Under the pieces are notes generated by a model. That model was given only the letters and a program-made list of their open reading frames with translations, was not told the origin of the DNA and searched no databases. A DNA stretch of 64,000 nucleotides from an uncultured Piscirickettsiaceae bacterium (GTDB lineage Bacteria > Pseudomonadota > Gammaproteobacteria > Methylococcales > Cycloclasticaceae), in the NCBI GenBank assembly GCA_913061075.1, contig CAJXSK010000009.1, positions 1-64,000 of the forward strand, written 5' to 3'. Numbering within the stretch: the first letter of the stretch is position 1; each line of letters opens with the position of its first letter. This document shows positions 29,099-39,905 of this stretch, one piece after another. Both the position numbers and the translations under genes were made by a program.

Positions 29099-30124
29099 AT
29101 GAAAAAAAGTGATTTTAATTACCAATTACCAAATAAATTAATCGCACGCTATCCCTTAGAAAAGCGAACTGATAGTCGTTTATTAGTGGTGGATGATGAG
29201 CAATTAATTGACCAACACTTTACTGATTTACCTGGTTTGTTAAAAGCGGGTGATTTATTGGTGTTTAATAACACTCGAGTGATTGCTGCTCGTTTATATG
29301 GGCATAAAAAGACGGGTGGGAAATTAGAAATCTTATTGGAACGAGTGATTGATGATAAATCTGCGTTAGCGCATGTTAGAAACAGTAAATCACTAAAAAT
29401 TGGCGCTACCATCCTTTTAGATGGGGGTTATCATTGCACTGTTGAGGGCAAGGTTGATGACTTGTTGGAATTAACGTTTGTTGATTCTATTCATACTGTA
29501 TTAGAGTCCGTTGGCCATATGCCGTTGCCACCGTATATTGACAGGGAAGATGAATCGTTAGATCTTGAGCGCTATCAAACGGTTTTTAGCGAAACGCCAG
29601 GGGCAGTTGCTGCGCCTACTGCAGGGCTTCATTTTGACGAAGCGTTATTAGATAAAATTTCAACAATGAATGTCGATTTTGCCCATGTCACGCTACACGT
29701 TGGTAGTGGCACGTTTCAACCTGTACGAGAAGAAAATTTAGATGACCATTTAATGCATAAGGAATGGTTAACGGTTGACCAATCGGTTATAGATAAAGTC
29801 AATAAAACAAAACAAGCAGGTGGCCGTGTGATTGCTGTAGGAACAACGGCTATGCGTTCGCTTGAGTCTGCCGCTAAGGATGGCAAATTAAAGCCGTTTA
29901 CAGGTGATACAGATTTATTTATAACACCGGGTTATCAATTTAATGTGGTCGATGCGATGGTGACTAATTTTCACTTACCTGAATCTACATTGCTGATGCT
30001 AGTGAGTGCGTTTTCGGGCTATGAACGCATTAAAGAAGTATATAAGCATGCCATTAATCAACGTTACCGTTTTTTTAGTTATGGTGACGCCATGTTTTTA
30101 AGCAATATGGATGATGAGGACTAA
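29099..30124 (+). CDS. queA: S-adenosylmethionine:tRNA ribosyltransferase-isomerase
   Basis: QueA transfers the ribosyl part of SAM to preQ1-modified tRNA, making epoxyqueuosine at position 34. The 341-residue protein has the family sequences [13 protein letters not shown] near the N-terminus, the central [25 protein letters not shown], and [13 protein letters not shown] near the C-terminus. It is the first gene of the classic queA-tgt-yajC-secD-secF order. Its stop codon directly abuts the tgt start, which implies coupled translation. Confidence 0.96.
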   Translation: MKKSDFNYQLPNKLIARYPLEKRTDSRLLVVDDEQLIDQHFTDLPGLLKAGDLLVFNNTRVIAARLYGHKKTGGKLEILLERVIDDKSALAHVRNSKSLKIGATILLDGGYHCTVEGKVDDLLELTFVDSIHTVLESVGHMPLPPYIDREDESLDLERYQTVFSETPGAVAAPTAGLHFDEALLDKISTMNVDFAHVTLHVGSGTFQPVREENLDDHLMHKEWLTVDQSVIDKVNKTKQAGGRVIAVGTTAMRSLESAAKDGKLKPFTGDTDLFITPGYQFNVVDAMVTNFHLPESTLLMLVSAFSGYERIKEVYKHAINQRYRFFSYGDAMFLSNMDDED

Positions 30125-31243
<1,119 letters not shown>

Positions 31244-31279
31244 TATGCGATTAACTTAAAACTAATTTAGGAAAAACAT

Positions 31280-31654
31280 ATGTTAGATTTTTTTGTATCA
31301 AATGCGATGGCAGCCGAAGAAGTAGTTGCTGCCACTACTGACGCTGCTCAACCAGGTTGGGAAGGCTTAATATTTCCAGTGGCACTGGTTGCGATTTTTT
31401 ACTTTTTGTTGATACGTCCTCAACAAAAACGTAATAAAGACCATAAGAAAATGGTTGGTGGGGCTGCCAAAGGTGATGAGATTGTAACTAACGGTGGCAT
31501 ACTCGGAAAAATCACTGAAGTTGGCGATCATTTTATAACACTTGAAATTGCGAATAACTTATCGGTTAAGCTGATGAAAACATCTATTTCATCTGTTATG
31601 CCAAAGGGTACGTATAAAACAGCTGGTAAAGCTGAGACTAAAGCAAAAAAATAA
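31280..31654 (+). CDS. yajC: Sec translocon accessory protein YajC
   Basis: This small inner-membrane protein of the SecDF-YajC complex has 124 residues. A single membrane segment (LIFPVALVAIFYFLLIRPQQ) carries the family RPQQKR boundary, and is followed by a cytosolic domain with GDEIVTNGGILGKI. The C-terminal tail is rich in Lys and Ala. It sits directly ahead of secD, with 21 bases between them, and AGGAAAAAC precedes its ATG. Confidence 0.95.
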   Translation: MLDFFVSNAMAAEEVVAATTDAAQPGWEGLIFPVALVAIFYFLLIRPQQKRNKDHKKMVGGAAKGDEIVTNGGILGKITEVGDHFITLEIANNLSVKLMKTSISSVMPKGTYKTAGKAETKAKK

Positions 31655-31675
31655 ACTGTTAAACGAGTTGTCATA

Positions 31676-33532
31676 ATGAATCATTTTCCCGCATGGAAAA
31701 ACTTACTGTTGGTGGTAGCAATAGTTATTGCTGCTGTGTATGCCTTACCAAATTTATATGGTGAAGACCCTTCAGTACAAATTTCACCTCTTCGTGGGGC
31801 TGTCATTAATAACAGTGTATTGGCTGATGTTAAGAAAGAACTTCAAACGGCCGACATTTCAACGTTAAAAGATGAATTAGTAAAAGATCAGATTTTATTG
31901 CGTTTTTCTAATACTGAAGATCAATTGAAGGCGTCAGATATTATTAAAACTTCACTGGGCAATGACTATATCGTTGCACTTAATTTGGCGCCGGCTACGC
32001 CTAAGTGGTTACGTGATTTAAATGCTTCACCGATGTACCTTGGTTTAGATTTAAGGGGTGGCGTACATTTCTTATTAGAAGTTGACATGCAAGCGGCTGA
32101 GAAACAAGCGGTTGATAGAACAGCGACTGAAATACGTCAGCTTTTAAGAGAAAACAAGTTACGTTATTTAAGTGTGGTTACAGATAAAAGTGACATTCGT
32201 ATAAAATTTAGAACTGAAGCTATTTACGACAAGGCTGAAGAAACGTTATCAGATGAGTTCAAAACATGGGATATTGACCCTGAAGCAGGGGGTAGTTCAA
32301 CGCTTACATTAATAGCTAAGATGTCTACGAGTGAGCTAACTGATATTCGTCAATACGCACTTCAGCAAAACATCATAACGCTTAAAAACCGTGTTAATGA
32401 ATTGGGTGTGGCTGAACCCATTATTCAACGCCAAGGCGATAAACGAATTGTTGTGGAGTTACCAGGTGTCCAAGATACGGCGCGTGCAAAGGAAATTTTA
32501 GGCGCAACGGCTACGCTTGAATACCGTATGGTCGATACAAAACACAGTGTAAGCTCTGCTTTAGCAGGTCGTGTTCCTCTGGGGTCAAAACTATACAAAA
32601 ACCGAGAAGGCGGGCATGTATTGCTCAAAAAACAAATTATCGTGACAGGTAGTGAGATTGTAGATGCCTCATCGGGTATTGAAAATGAGACAGGCTCAGC
32701 AATGGTGTCTGTTTCACTTGATGGCCCTGGCGGTAAGAAAATGAGTAAAACAACCAGGGATAATATTGGTCAACCGATGGCTGTTGTGTTCATTGAAAAT
32801 AGAACAGAAACGAAAATTGTAAACGGTAAAACTATTCGTGAAAAAACGATTGTTGAAGAAGTTATTAATGTCGCGACAATTCGAGGTCATTTCAGTAACC
32901 GTTTTCAAACAACAGGCCTAGATAATGGTGCTGAAGCGCGTGATTTGGCTTTACTGCTTCGCGCTGGCGCTCTTGCTGCCCCAATTGATATCGTTGAAGA
33001 ACGGACCGTTGGACCAAGTCTTGGCCAAGATAATATAGATAAAGGCTTCAATTCTGTATTGATTGGCTTCGTACTGGTATTAGTGTTTATGGCGATTTTT
33101 TACAAAACATTTGGTTTAATTGCAGATGTCGCATTAGCCTTAAACTTAGTATTTATTATTGCAGTATTATCATTATTGCAGGCGACCCTTACGTTACCTG
33201 GCATAGCCGGAATCGTTTTAACGGTTGGTATGGCAGTTGATGCGAATGTGCTTATCTTCGAACGGATTAAAGAAGAACTTAAAAATGGTAATTCGCCGCA
33301 AGCTAGTATTCATGCAGGTTATGAAAAAGCCTTCTCAACGATTGCTGATGCGAATATAACCACACTAATCGCAGCACTTATATTATTTGGTTTTGGAACA
33401 GGCCCGATTAAAGGGTTTGCAATAACGTTGAGCATAGGTATTTTAACGTCTATGTTTACTGCGATTATCGGTACGAGAGCACTCGTTAACTTGGCGTACG
33501 GTAGCCGAGATATAGACACATTGAAGATATAA
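31676..33532 (+). CDS. secD: Protein translocase subunit SecD
   Basis: SecD works with SecF to use the proton gradient to help preproteins leave the SecYEG channel on the periplasmic side. The 618-residue length matches E. coli SecD (615). It has an N-terminal membrane segment, a large periplasmic domain with YLGLDLRGGVHFLLEVD, and six-helix RND-type membrane domain sequences. These include LGVAEPIIQRQG, LRAGALAAPIDIVEERTVGP and AVDANVLIFERIKEEL, the last holding the proton-pathway Asp. Its stop overlaps the secF start by one base. Confidence 0.97.
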   Translation: MNHFPAWKNLLLVVAIVIAAVYALPNLYGEDPSVQISPLRGAVINNSVLADVKKELQTADISTLKDELVKDQILLRFSNTEDQLKASDIIKTSLGNDYIVALNLAPATPKWLRDLNASPMYLGLDLRGGVHFLLEVDMQAAEKQAVDRTATEIRQLLRENKLRYLSVVTDKSDIRIKFRTEAIYDKAEETLSDEFKTWDIDPEAGGSSTLTLIAKMSTSELTDIRQYALQQNIITLKNRVNELGVAEPIIQRQGDKRIVVELPGVQDTARAKEILGATATLEYRMVDTKHSVSSALAGRVPLGSKLYKNREGGHVLLKKQIIVTGSEIVDASSGIENETGSAMVSVSLDGPGGKKMSKTTRDNIGQPMAVVFIENRTETKIVNGKTIREKTIVEEVINVATIRGHFSNRFQTTGLDNGAEARDLALLLRAGALAAPIDIVEERTVGPSLGQDNIDKGFNSVLIGFVLVLVFMAIFYKTFGLIADVALALNLVFIIAVLSLLQATLTLPGIAGIVLTVGMAVDANVLIFERIKEELKNGNSPQASIHAGYEKAFSTIADANITTLIAALILFGFGTGPIKGFAITLSIGILTSMFTAIIGTRALVNLAYGSRDIDTLKI

Positions 33533-34470
33533 TGATGAAAGAAAATAATACAATAAAATACGATTTCTTAAGTAAACGACTGATTGCTTTAGTCTTTTCC
33601 ACCCTATTAATCGTTGTTTCAATTGGCTCACTTGCAACACAAGGCCTTAAGAAAGGTATTGATTTTACGGGTGGCACATTAGTGGAGGTTAGTTTTACTG
33701 AACCATCTGATTTAGCTGAACTTAGAGACATATTAAACAAGGAGAATTTTGAAGGTGCTGTCGTTCAGCATTTTGGTTCTTCTAAAGAGGTATTGATTAG
33801 GTTATTACCTGATGCAGCCCTAAACACTGCAACATTAAGTAACAAAATGTTGGACTTAATAAATACTAAATACAGTCAAAAAGGTGAGCTGAGAAGAGCA
33901 GAGTTTGTTGGCCCTCAAGTAGGTGAAGAACTAACAGAAGATGGTGGATTAGCGTTATTGTATGCGTTAATCTGCATCTTGATTTATGTCACCTTTAGAT
34001 TTGAATACCGCTTCGCATTAGGCTCCGTAGCTGCTTTGGCCCATGATGTTATTATTACATTAGGCGTATTTTCAGTCTTTCAATTTGAATTTGATTTAAC
34101 TGTATTAGCCGCTTTGTTGGCGGTGATTGGCTATTCTTTGAACGATACGATCGTCGTATTTGATCGTATCCGTGAAAACTTTAGAAAATTGAGAAAAGGA
34201 ACGCCGACAGAGGTTGTGAATATTTCGCTTAATCAAACACTCGGCCGTACCATTATGACATCGGTAACGACGTTGCTCGTGTTGTTCGCGCTATTTTTCC
34301 TCGGTGGAGAAATCATTCATGATTTCGCATTAGCCTTAATTATTGGCGTGTTTATAGGGACTTACTCGTCTATCTATGTCGCGAGCCCAATTACACTAGC
34401 ACTCGGCATATCAAAAGCTGACTTGATGATTGTAAAAGTAGACCAAGACGAATTAGATAAAATTCCATAA
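33532..34470 (+). CDS. secF: Protein translocase subunit SecF
   Basis: SecF is the partner of SecD. The 312-residue protein has an N-terminal membrane segment and IDFTGGTLVEV, which aligns with the SecD LRGG motif. The membrane domain contains VIGYSLNDTIVVFDRIRENF and FALALIIGVFIGTYSSIYVA. Two ATG codons in tandem offer alternative starts. The one-base overlap with secD indicates translational coupling. No clear terminator follows; the next gene starts 71 bases later. Confidence 0.97.
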   Translation: MMKENNTIKYDFLSKRLIALVFSTLLIVVSIGSLATQGLKKGIDFTGGTLVEVSFTEPSDLAELRDILNKENFEGAVVQHFGSSKEVLIRLLPDAALNTATLSNKMLDLINTKYSQKGELRRAEFVGPQVGEELTEDGGLALLYALICILIYVTFRFEYRFALGSVAALAHDVIITLGVFSVFQFEFDLTVLAALLAVIGYSLNDTIVVFDRIRENFRKLRKGTPTEVVNISLNQTLGRTIMTSVTTLLVLFALFFLGGEIIHDFALALIIGVFIGTYSSIYVASPITLALGISKADLMIVKVDQDELDKIP

Positions 34471-34541
34471 ACTCTAAAATTCACAACATGTTGATTCGTT
34501 TTTGGTAGGCTAAGCTAACGTAACAAATCAAACACATCGCC

Positions 34542-34991
34542 ATGGCCAGCACAGTAATAGGCTTATTAGTTGGAATTATCATCGCCGTACCCGGCACGAT
34601 AATGATAACGCGGCGATACTTAAAACCATCAACTGAGAAGGCGTTTTATGCGCTTTCACTCATTCCCATCGCACTAATTTATATCGGCTTCACATTCTAT
34701 TATGGTGATGTGGATGCGTTGCCATCAGAATTAATTGGTGTCCTTATTTTTTCAATTTTCTCATTAACTGCTCAATTCATATCACTAAAAATACTACCTT
34801 TGGCCTATATTCTTCACGCTGTTTGGGATGTGTTTCATGAAATCTTTGTAAAGGTTATTGCTGATAACATAGTATGGACGCAGGTGCCGATGGGGTATGC
34901 TGCTTTTTGTTTAGCCTATGACATAATAATTGGGTATTATGTTTACATTAGTATAGAACGTTGGCAAATCAAGGAAGGAGAACAAACATGA
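34542..34991 (+). CDS. DUF6010-like membrane protein
   Basis: The 149-residue protein has about four to five hydrophobic segments (VIGLLVGIIIAVPGTI, FYALSLIPIALIYIGF, LIGVLIFSIFSLTAQF, MGYAAFCLAYDIIIGYYVYI). The conserved-looking HAVWDVFHE lies between the third and fourth. The pattern resembles DUF6010 proteins, whose function is unknown; this assignment is from memory of the family pattern. Its end overlaps the start of the GST gene by four bases (ATGA at 34988), so the two are translationally coupled. Confidence 0.6.
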   Translation: MASTVIGLLVGIIIAVPGTIMITRRYLKPSTEKAFYALSLIPIALIYIGFTFYYGDVDALPSELIGVLIFSIFSLTAQFISLKILPLAYILHAVWDVFHEIFVKVIADNIVWTQVPMGYAAFCLAYDIIIGYYVYISIERWQIKEGEQT

Positions 34992-35722
34992 AATTATTGG
35001 TCTTCCCACATTCGCATTATTGCGAAAAGGCCCGCTGGGTATTAGATTATAAAAACATACCGTATGAAACAGTGACTATTATGCCAGGCACGCATATGTT
35101 TACTGTCCGTCGGCATGCTAAGAATAGTTCTGTTCCAGTTTTACTCGATGGCGATATGGCAATTCAAGGTTCCAGTGACATTATTAATTACCTTGAAGAA
35201 AAGTTTCCTGACAAATGTTTAACGCCAAAAGACCCTGCGCAATTTAAAACATGCTTATCGATTGAAGAACAGATGGATAAACGCTTAGGTGTGAATATTC
35301 GTCAAATTCTATACGCAAAACTATTAGATTACCCTAGCTATATTCGTTTTTGTTTTACATATCCGATGCCGGAATATAAAAAAGTAATATTCTCGGCAAT
35401 GTACCCAGTGTTAAAAAAGAAAATTTATAAAACCTATGTTAAATCAGATGAGAAAGTTGCTGAAGCTCAATTAGAGTTTGATGAAGCATTAGATGAAGTT
35501 GGCGTAATTATTCGGAAACAACCCTATTTATTAGGTGATACGTTTACGCGAGCCGATTTATCTGTTGCTTCCATGTTGTCTTTATTAGTATTACCAAAAG
35601 AACACGCATTCCCATGGGGAGAGAGAGTGATTCCAGATGCCGATATTAAGGCGTTACACGAAAGTTATTTAGACCATCCCGTGGCTAAATGGGCATTAGA
35701 TATTTATCAAAAACACAGATAA
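34988..35722 (+). CDS. Glutathione S-transferase family protein
   Basis: The start at 34988 is chosen because AAGGAG lies at the right distance and the N-terminal thioredoxin-like fold then begins at once (MKLLVFPHSHYCEKARWVLD). The frame is open nine codons earlier. The protein has about 244 residues. The Cys in HYCEKAR is in the position of a glutaredoxin-like or omega-class active-site cysteine. VPVLLDGDMAIQGSSDIINYL is the glutathione-binding cis-Pro and ESS-type region. The C-terminal helical domain includes LLGDTFTRADLSVASML. The substrate is unknown. It converges on suhB, with two bases between the stops. Confidence 0.85.
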   Translation: MKLLVFPHSHYCEKARWVLDYKNIPYETVTIMPGTHMFTVRRHAKNSSVPVLLDGDMAIQGSSDIINYLEEKFPDKCLTPKDPAQFKTCLSIEEQMDKRLGVNIRQILYAKLLDYPSYIRFCFTYPMPEYKKVIFSAMYPVLKKKIYKTYVKSDEKVAEAQLEFDEALDEVGVIIRKQPYLLGDTFTRADLSVASMLSLLVLPKEHAFPWGERVIPDADIKALHESYLDHPVAKWALDIYQKHR

Positions 35723-35724
35723 AC

Positions 35725-36528
35725 TTAATCTTCGTTAAGCACCTTTTTAGCATGTGGTGTAATTTTATCTAATAAAATTCGATGCATTCTAGGGTTGCCA
35801 CAAATAATGTTACCGGTCTCAAAGTAACCATGGTTATTCTCAAAGTCGGTCACTAATCCACCAGCTTCTTGAATCATTAATACGCCCGCTGCTAAATCCC
35901 ATGGCTTTAATCCAATCTCAAAAAAGCCATCCAATTTTCCAGCGGCGACATAGGCCAAATCCAACGAAGCGGCACCCGCACGGCGTACGCCTGATGTGGA
36001 AGAGAAAATGTCTCGGAATATATCAAGGTAAGGTTCGATATGTGTTCTGTTTTTGAACGGGAAGCCAGTACCTAAAAATGCACCTTCTAATCTGCGTTGA
36101 TGCGATACGCGTAAGCGGTGGTTGTTTAGCGTAGCGCCTTTACCTTTTGATGCAGTAAACAAATCTTGCCTAACCGGGTCATAGATTACAGCTTGGTCAA
36201 GTACGCCACGGTGTTTTAATGCAATTGAAACGGAATAATGCGGAAAGCCATGGATAAAGTTTGTAGTGCCATCAAGAGGATCAATAATCCACATGTAATC
36301 CGCACCTTCATTAGTATAGCCCGACTCTTCAGCTAAAACCCCGTGATCTGGGTAGGCCGTTAGCAATGCTGTAATAATTAACTCTTCAGCACGCTTGTCT
36401 ACTTCTGTTGCAAAGTCATTTTGGCTCTTAACAGTGATTTTAAGCGTGCCTAAAGACTCACTTGATCTTATAATCAGATCACCTGCCTGACGAGCTGCTT
36501 TTACAGCAGTGTTCAACATTGGATGCAT
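35725..36528 (-). CDS. suhB: Inositol-1-monophosphatase (SuhB type)
   Basis: This is a magnesium-dependent, lithium-sensitive phosphatase; in E. coli SuhB also joins the rRNA antitermination complex. The 267-residue protein has all family motifs: the metal ligand Glu in LAEESG, DPLDGTTNFIHGFP with the two metal Asp residues, and KPWDLAAGVLMIQEAGG near the C-terminus. It diverges from trmJ, the usual neighbour in gammaproteobacteria, over 58 bases. Confidence 0.95.
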   Translation of the reverse strand: MHPMLNTAVKAARQAGDLIIRSSESLGTLKITVKSQNDFATEVDKRAEELIITALLTAYPDHGVLAEESGYTNEGADYMWIIDPLDGTTNFIHGFPHYSVSIALKHRGVLDQAVIYDPVRQDLFTASKGKGATLNNHRLRVSHQRRLEGAFLGTGFPFKNRTHIEPYLDIFRDIFSSTSGVRRAGAASLDLAYVAAGKLDGFFEIGLKPWDLAAGVLMIQEAGGLVTDFENNHGYFETGNIICGNPRMHRILLDKITPHAKKVLNED

Positions 36529-36586
36529 AATTTTGCCTAACCTTTAAAGTGGCGCAAGGATAACAGATACAAGTGGAGTATGTCTT

Positions 36587-37330
36587 TTGAAAGTAGATGA
36601 AAAGTGTGAAATTTTACAAAATATAAGGGTTGTACTGGTGCATACCTCCCATCCTGGGAATATTGGTGCAACAGCACGGGCAATGAAGAATATGGGCTTA
36701 TCCGACCTTGCGTTAGTAAACCCGAAGACTTTCCCTAGCGCAGATGCTACATCAAGAGCATCTGGCGCGGACGATATCTTGGCGTCTGCAAGTACATATG
36801 ACTCGTTACAAGCAGCTCTTGAACCGTGCGAACTTGTTATTGGTGCTAGCGCTAGAATAAGGCATTTGGGATGGTCTGAAGTAAACCCAAAAAAAGGCTG
36901 CGGATTGCTATTAACAGCGGCTAAAACATCAAAGGTTGCCATGGTGTTTGGCCGTGAAAATTCAGGCCTTACTAATGAAGAATTAGAGCTTTGCCATCAT
37001 CTATTACATATTCCAACTAATCCTGATTTTAGTTCACTAAATGTCGCCTCTGCGGTACAGGTTATTTGTTATGAATTATATTCGACACTTATTGGCGAGC
37101 ATGTCATTACAGCGCCAGAACCTGAAGACAGGCCTGCAACAAGCCAAGAATTTGAGGGTTTTTTCGAACATTTATTAAACACGTTGGAAAAAACAGATTT
37201 TTTAGAATTATATAAAACCAAACGGTTACAGCAGAGAATTAGGCGAATTTTTTATCGATCAGAGTTAAACCGTACGGAAGTTAATATTCTTAGAGGAATA
37301 TTAACGGCCTTTAATAAAAAGCTGGATTAA
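36587..37330 (+). CDS. trmJ: tRNA (cytidine/uridine-2'-O-)-methyltransferase TrmJ
   Basis: TrmJ is a SPOUT-class SAM-dependent enzyme that methylates the 2'-OH of nucleotide 32 in several tRNAs. The 247-residue protein contains VRVVLVHTSHPGNIGATARAM (in part), VFGRENSGLTNEEL and HIPTNPDFSSLNVASAVQV, the SPOUT knot motifs. The C-terminal helical extension is typical. The start codon is TTG at 36587 with GGAG about eight bases upstream; no in-frame ATG lies just before it. Confidence 0.94.
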   Translation: MKVDEKCEILQNIRVVLVHTSHPGNIGATARAMKNMGLSDLALVNPKTFPSADATSRASGADDILASASTYDSLQAALEPCELVIGASARIRHLGWSEVNPKKGCGLLLTAAKTSKVAMVFGRENSGLTNEELELCHHLLHIPTNPDFSSLNVASAVQVICYELYSTLIGEHVITAPEPEDRPATSQEFEGFFEHLLNTLEKTDFLELYKTKRLQQRIRRIFYRSELNRTEVNILRGILTAFNKKLD

Positions 37331-37399
37331 CTCAAATAATACGGTTTGATGGTGATAACACGCGGTAGAATATAATTTATTTACCTCTAGTTATTAGTT

Positions 37400-38182
37400 A
37401 TGTTTGAGCAACTTAAAGAAGACATCAACATTGTATTTGATCGCGATCCGGCTGCGCGTAACACGCTTGAAATTGTTACAACCTACCCGGGTTTTCATGC
37501 AATCCTATTTCACCGTTTAAATAACTGGTTATGGCGCTCAAATTTGAAATTTTTAGCGCGCTTTTTCTCTTACTTCTCCCGCTGGTTAACAGGTATTGAA
37601 ATTCACCCCGGGGCTATCATAGGTAAACGCTTTTTTATTGATCACGGTATGGGGATTGTTATTGGTGAAACAGCGGTTATTGGCGATGATTGTACGTTGT
37701 ACCACGGTGTAACATTAGGCGGAACCAGCTGGAATAAAGGAAAACGGCACCCAACCTTAGGTGATGGTGTTGTTGTTGGTGCTGGCGCTAAAGTATTGGG
37801 CCCGATTGATATCGGTTCTAACGCTCGAATTGGTTCTAATGCCGTTGTTATTAGGACCGTGCCCGCTGATGCCACCGTTACAGGTATTCCTGGCCGCATC
37901 GTCAATGCGGATGCAGCCAAGCCAAGTGCTGAGCAAGAGGCAATGGCAAAGAAAATCGGTTTCGATGCTTACGGCGCATCACAAGAGGTTCCAGACCCAG
38001 TTGCTGTCGCTATTAATAGTATGTTGGAACATATTCATAAAATGGATAAAGAAATGGAGCAGATGTGCCATGAAATCAAACGACTCGGTGGTGGTCTAGA
38101 CGAGAAGTCTATCCAAGAATTAAGTAGCGAACGGGTTGATGATGGAACCGGTTCGACGTGCTTGGGAAAAAAAGCCAAATAG
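37400..38182 (+). CDS. cysE: Serine O-acetyltransferase
   Basis: CysE acetylates serine with acetyl-CoA, the first step of cysteine synthesis. The 260-residue protein has a helical N-terminus and then the left-handed beta-helix of hexapeptide repeats. The active-site stretch [19 protein letters not shown] leads to [10 protein letters not shown] and [21 protein letters not shown] charged C-terminal tail extends past the usual end and carries the QEVPDPV region. It sits between trmJ and a cysteine desulfurase, matching the trmJ-cysE-isc order of pseudomonads, but iscR is absent here. Confidence 0.95.
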   Translation: MFEQLKEDINIVFDRDPAARNTLEIVTTYPGFHAILFHRLNNWLWRSNLKFLARFFSYFSRWLTGIEIHPGAIIGKRFFIDHGMGIVIGETAVIGDDCTLYHGVTLGGTSWNKGKRHPTLGDGVVVGAGAKVLGPIDIGSNARIGSNAVVIRTVPADATVTGIPGRIVNADAAKPSAEQEAMAKKIGFDAYGASQEVPDPVAVAINSMLEHIHKMDKEMEQMCHEIKRLGGGLDEKSIQELSSERVDDGTGSTCLGKKAK

Positions 38183-38197
38183 TAACCGCTTAGAACA

Positions 38198-39316
38198 ATG
38201 ATTTACTTTGATCATAATGCGACAACGCCAATAGACCCTTTGGTTGTTGAGGCTATGCAGCCATTTTTGATGGGTTTTTATGGAAACCCCTCTAGCTTGC
38301 ACCGCCATGGGCGTTTAGCTAAAACAGCCGTAGAACAAGCTCGGCAACACGTGGCGTCGCTAATTAATGTTCAGCCCGAACAAGTTATTTTTACGTCTGG
38401 TGGAACTGAAGCAAACAACTTGGCGTTAACCGCCGCAACGAACACACAATACAAACATGTGCTTGTAGGCGCCACGGAGCATCCGTCTGTTATTGAATGT
38501 TGCAGAAACTATTTATCAGCCAGTTGCTCTGTCGATGTATTGGATGTTGACGAGGGAGGATTATTAACACCGGATTATCTGCAATCTTGCATAACGGCGG
38601 ACACAGGGCTAATCAGTGTGATGCATGCCAATAATGAAACGGGTGTCATACAAGGTATTCAAACGTTAGCTGAATTGGTTAAGGATAAGCCAACAGTTTT
38701 CCATACCGATGCTGTTCAGTCCTTAGGCAAACTTGAGGTGGATTTTAATGCAATGGGCGTGAATTTAATGACGTTATCATCCCATAAAATCTACGGGCCC
38801 AAGGGTGTGGGCGCTTTAATCCATGATAATCAAACCACGTTATCACCTATGTTATACGGCGGTAGCCAAGAACTGGGGTTTAGAACCGGCACCGAAAATG
38901 TGGCCGGTATTGTTGGCTTTGGAAAAGCGGCTGAATTAGCTAAACAACACTTGGCAGAGCGCGCCAAGCATCTAGTGGCTCTGCAAAAAGAATTAGAGCA
39001 GGGCATTAGTGACATAAAAGGCCTAACTATAGCGGGGATCCAAAGCGAACGGCTACCGAATACAACACAAATCTTAATGGATAATGTTGATGGCGAAATG
39101 CTGCTAATGCAATTAGATAAGCAGTCCATTGCTGTTTCAAGTGGTTCGGCCTGTTCGAGCAATAGCAAAAACCCCAGCCCTGTTCTAAAAGCGATGGGCT
39201 ATAACGATAAGCTTGCATTAAGTGCGATTCGGGTTAGTTTAGGCCAACAAAACACACATGAAGAAGTACAGGAATTTATCTCGGTACTTAAAAGCATTAT
39301 CAATAGCAACCAGTAA
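38198..39316 (+). CDS. Cysteine desulfurase (NifS/IscS type)
   Basis: This PLP enzyme removes sulfur from cysteine as a persulfide for Fe-S clusters or thiolation. The 372-residue protein begins YFDHNATTPIDP and has TSGGTEANNLAL, the His of GATEHPSV, and HTDAVQSLGK. The PLP lysine lies in SSHKIYGPKG and the catalytic Cys in SSGSACSSNSKNPSPVL, which is group I. It ends soon after EFISVLKSI, lacking the C-terminal tail that E. coli IscS uses near IscU. No iscR, iscU or iscA gene adjoins it. It starts 15 bases after cysE and is probably cotranscribed. Confidence 0.9.
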   Translation: MIYFDHNATTPIDPLVVEAMQPFLMGFYGNPSSLHRHGRLAKTAVEQARQHVASLINVQPEQVIFTSGGTEANNLALTAATNTQYKHVLVGATEHPSVIECCRNYLSASCSVDVLDVDEGGLLTPDYLQSCITADTGLISVMHANNETGVIQGIQTLAELVKDKPTVFHTDAVQSLGKLEVDFNAMGVNLMTLSSHKIYGPKGVGALIHDNQTTLSPMLYGGSQELGFRTGTENVAGIVGFGKAAELAKQHLAERAKHLVALQKELEQGISDIKGLTIAGIQSERLPNTTQILMDNVDGEMLLMQLDKQSIAVSSGSACSSNSKNPSPVLKAMGYNDKLALSAIRVSLGQQNTHEEVQEFISVLKSIINSNQ

Positions 39317-39321
39317 ACTAT

Positions 39322-39905
39322 TTGATGCTAAATATTCAAAAACACGTACCTAGCAATGCACCCGCAACAGGTAATTGTGTTACTTGTTTTATAGGGCGAG
39401 TGATGCTGAAATTGATTGGCTATAAAATTGAAGGACGCTTTGCCAACGAACCAAAAATGATCATCATCGGCTCACCCCATACATCAAACTGGGACTTGTT
39501 TTTAGCCGTTGGATTGATGCTATCACTTGGCGTTCGCATCAATTGCATGATGAAAAAAGAAGCATTCTTTTTTCCATTTAAGTTTTTATTTATGACCTTA
39601 GGCGGCGTTCCAGTTGATAGAAGTTCTCCACAGCAAGTCATTAAAAGCGTTATTAGCGGATTCCAAGCACATGAAAATACTGGGTAGCCATTCTGCCAGA
39701 AGGAACGAGGGACTCGGTAACACAATGGAAATCGAGCTTTATTCGTATTGCTAAAAGTGCAGCTGTCCCCATTTTTATTATTGGCGTAGACAGTAGAACA
39801 AAAACAGTTCATTTTGATAGGTTAGCGCTTGATAATGAAACAGCGGATGATTTGAGAGAATAGTCGCGTAAAAAATTCTATGTGTTAGTGCCAAAGAATA
39901 ACTAA
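39322..39905 (+). pseudogene. 1-acyl-sn-glycerol-3-phosphate acyltransferase-like pseudogene
   Basis: The first 121 codons encode an acyltransferase with the catalytic HTSNWD motif (SPHTSNWDLFLAV) and GGVPVDRSS. At about 39684-39687 the frame ends at TAG, but the frame one base back continues with WVAILPEGTRDSVTQWKSSF, the expected next motif. This indicates a one-base deletion. The continuation meets a further in-frame TAG at 39861-39863 and stays open for 13 more codons to TAA at 39903. No slippery heptamer or following stem supports programmed frameshifting. It starts five bases after the desulfurase stop. Confidence 0.82.

Noticed and set aside
39660-39710. Programmed frameshifting in the acyltransferase gene
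   Set aside because: No slippery heptamer or following RNA structure is visible, and a second nonsense codon occurs downstream.
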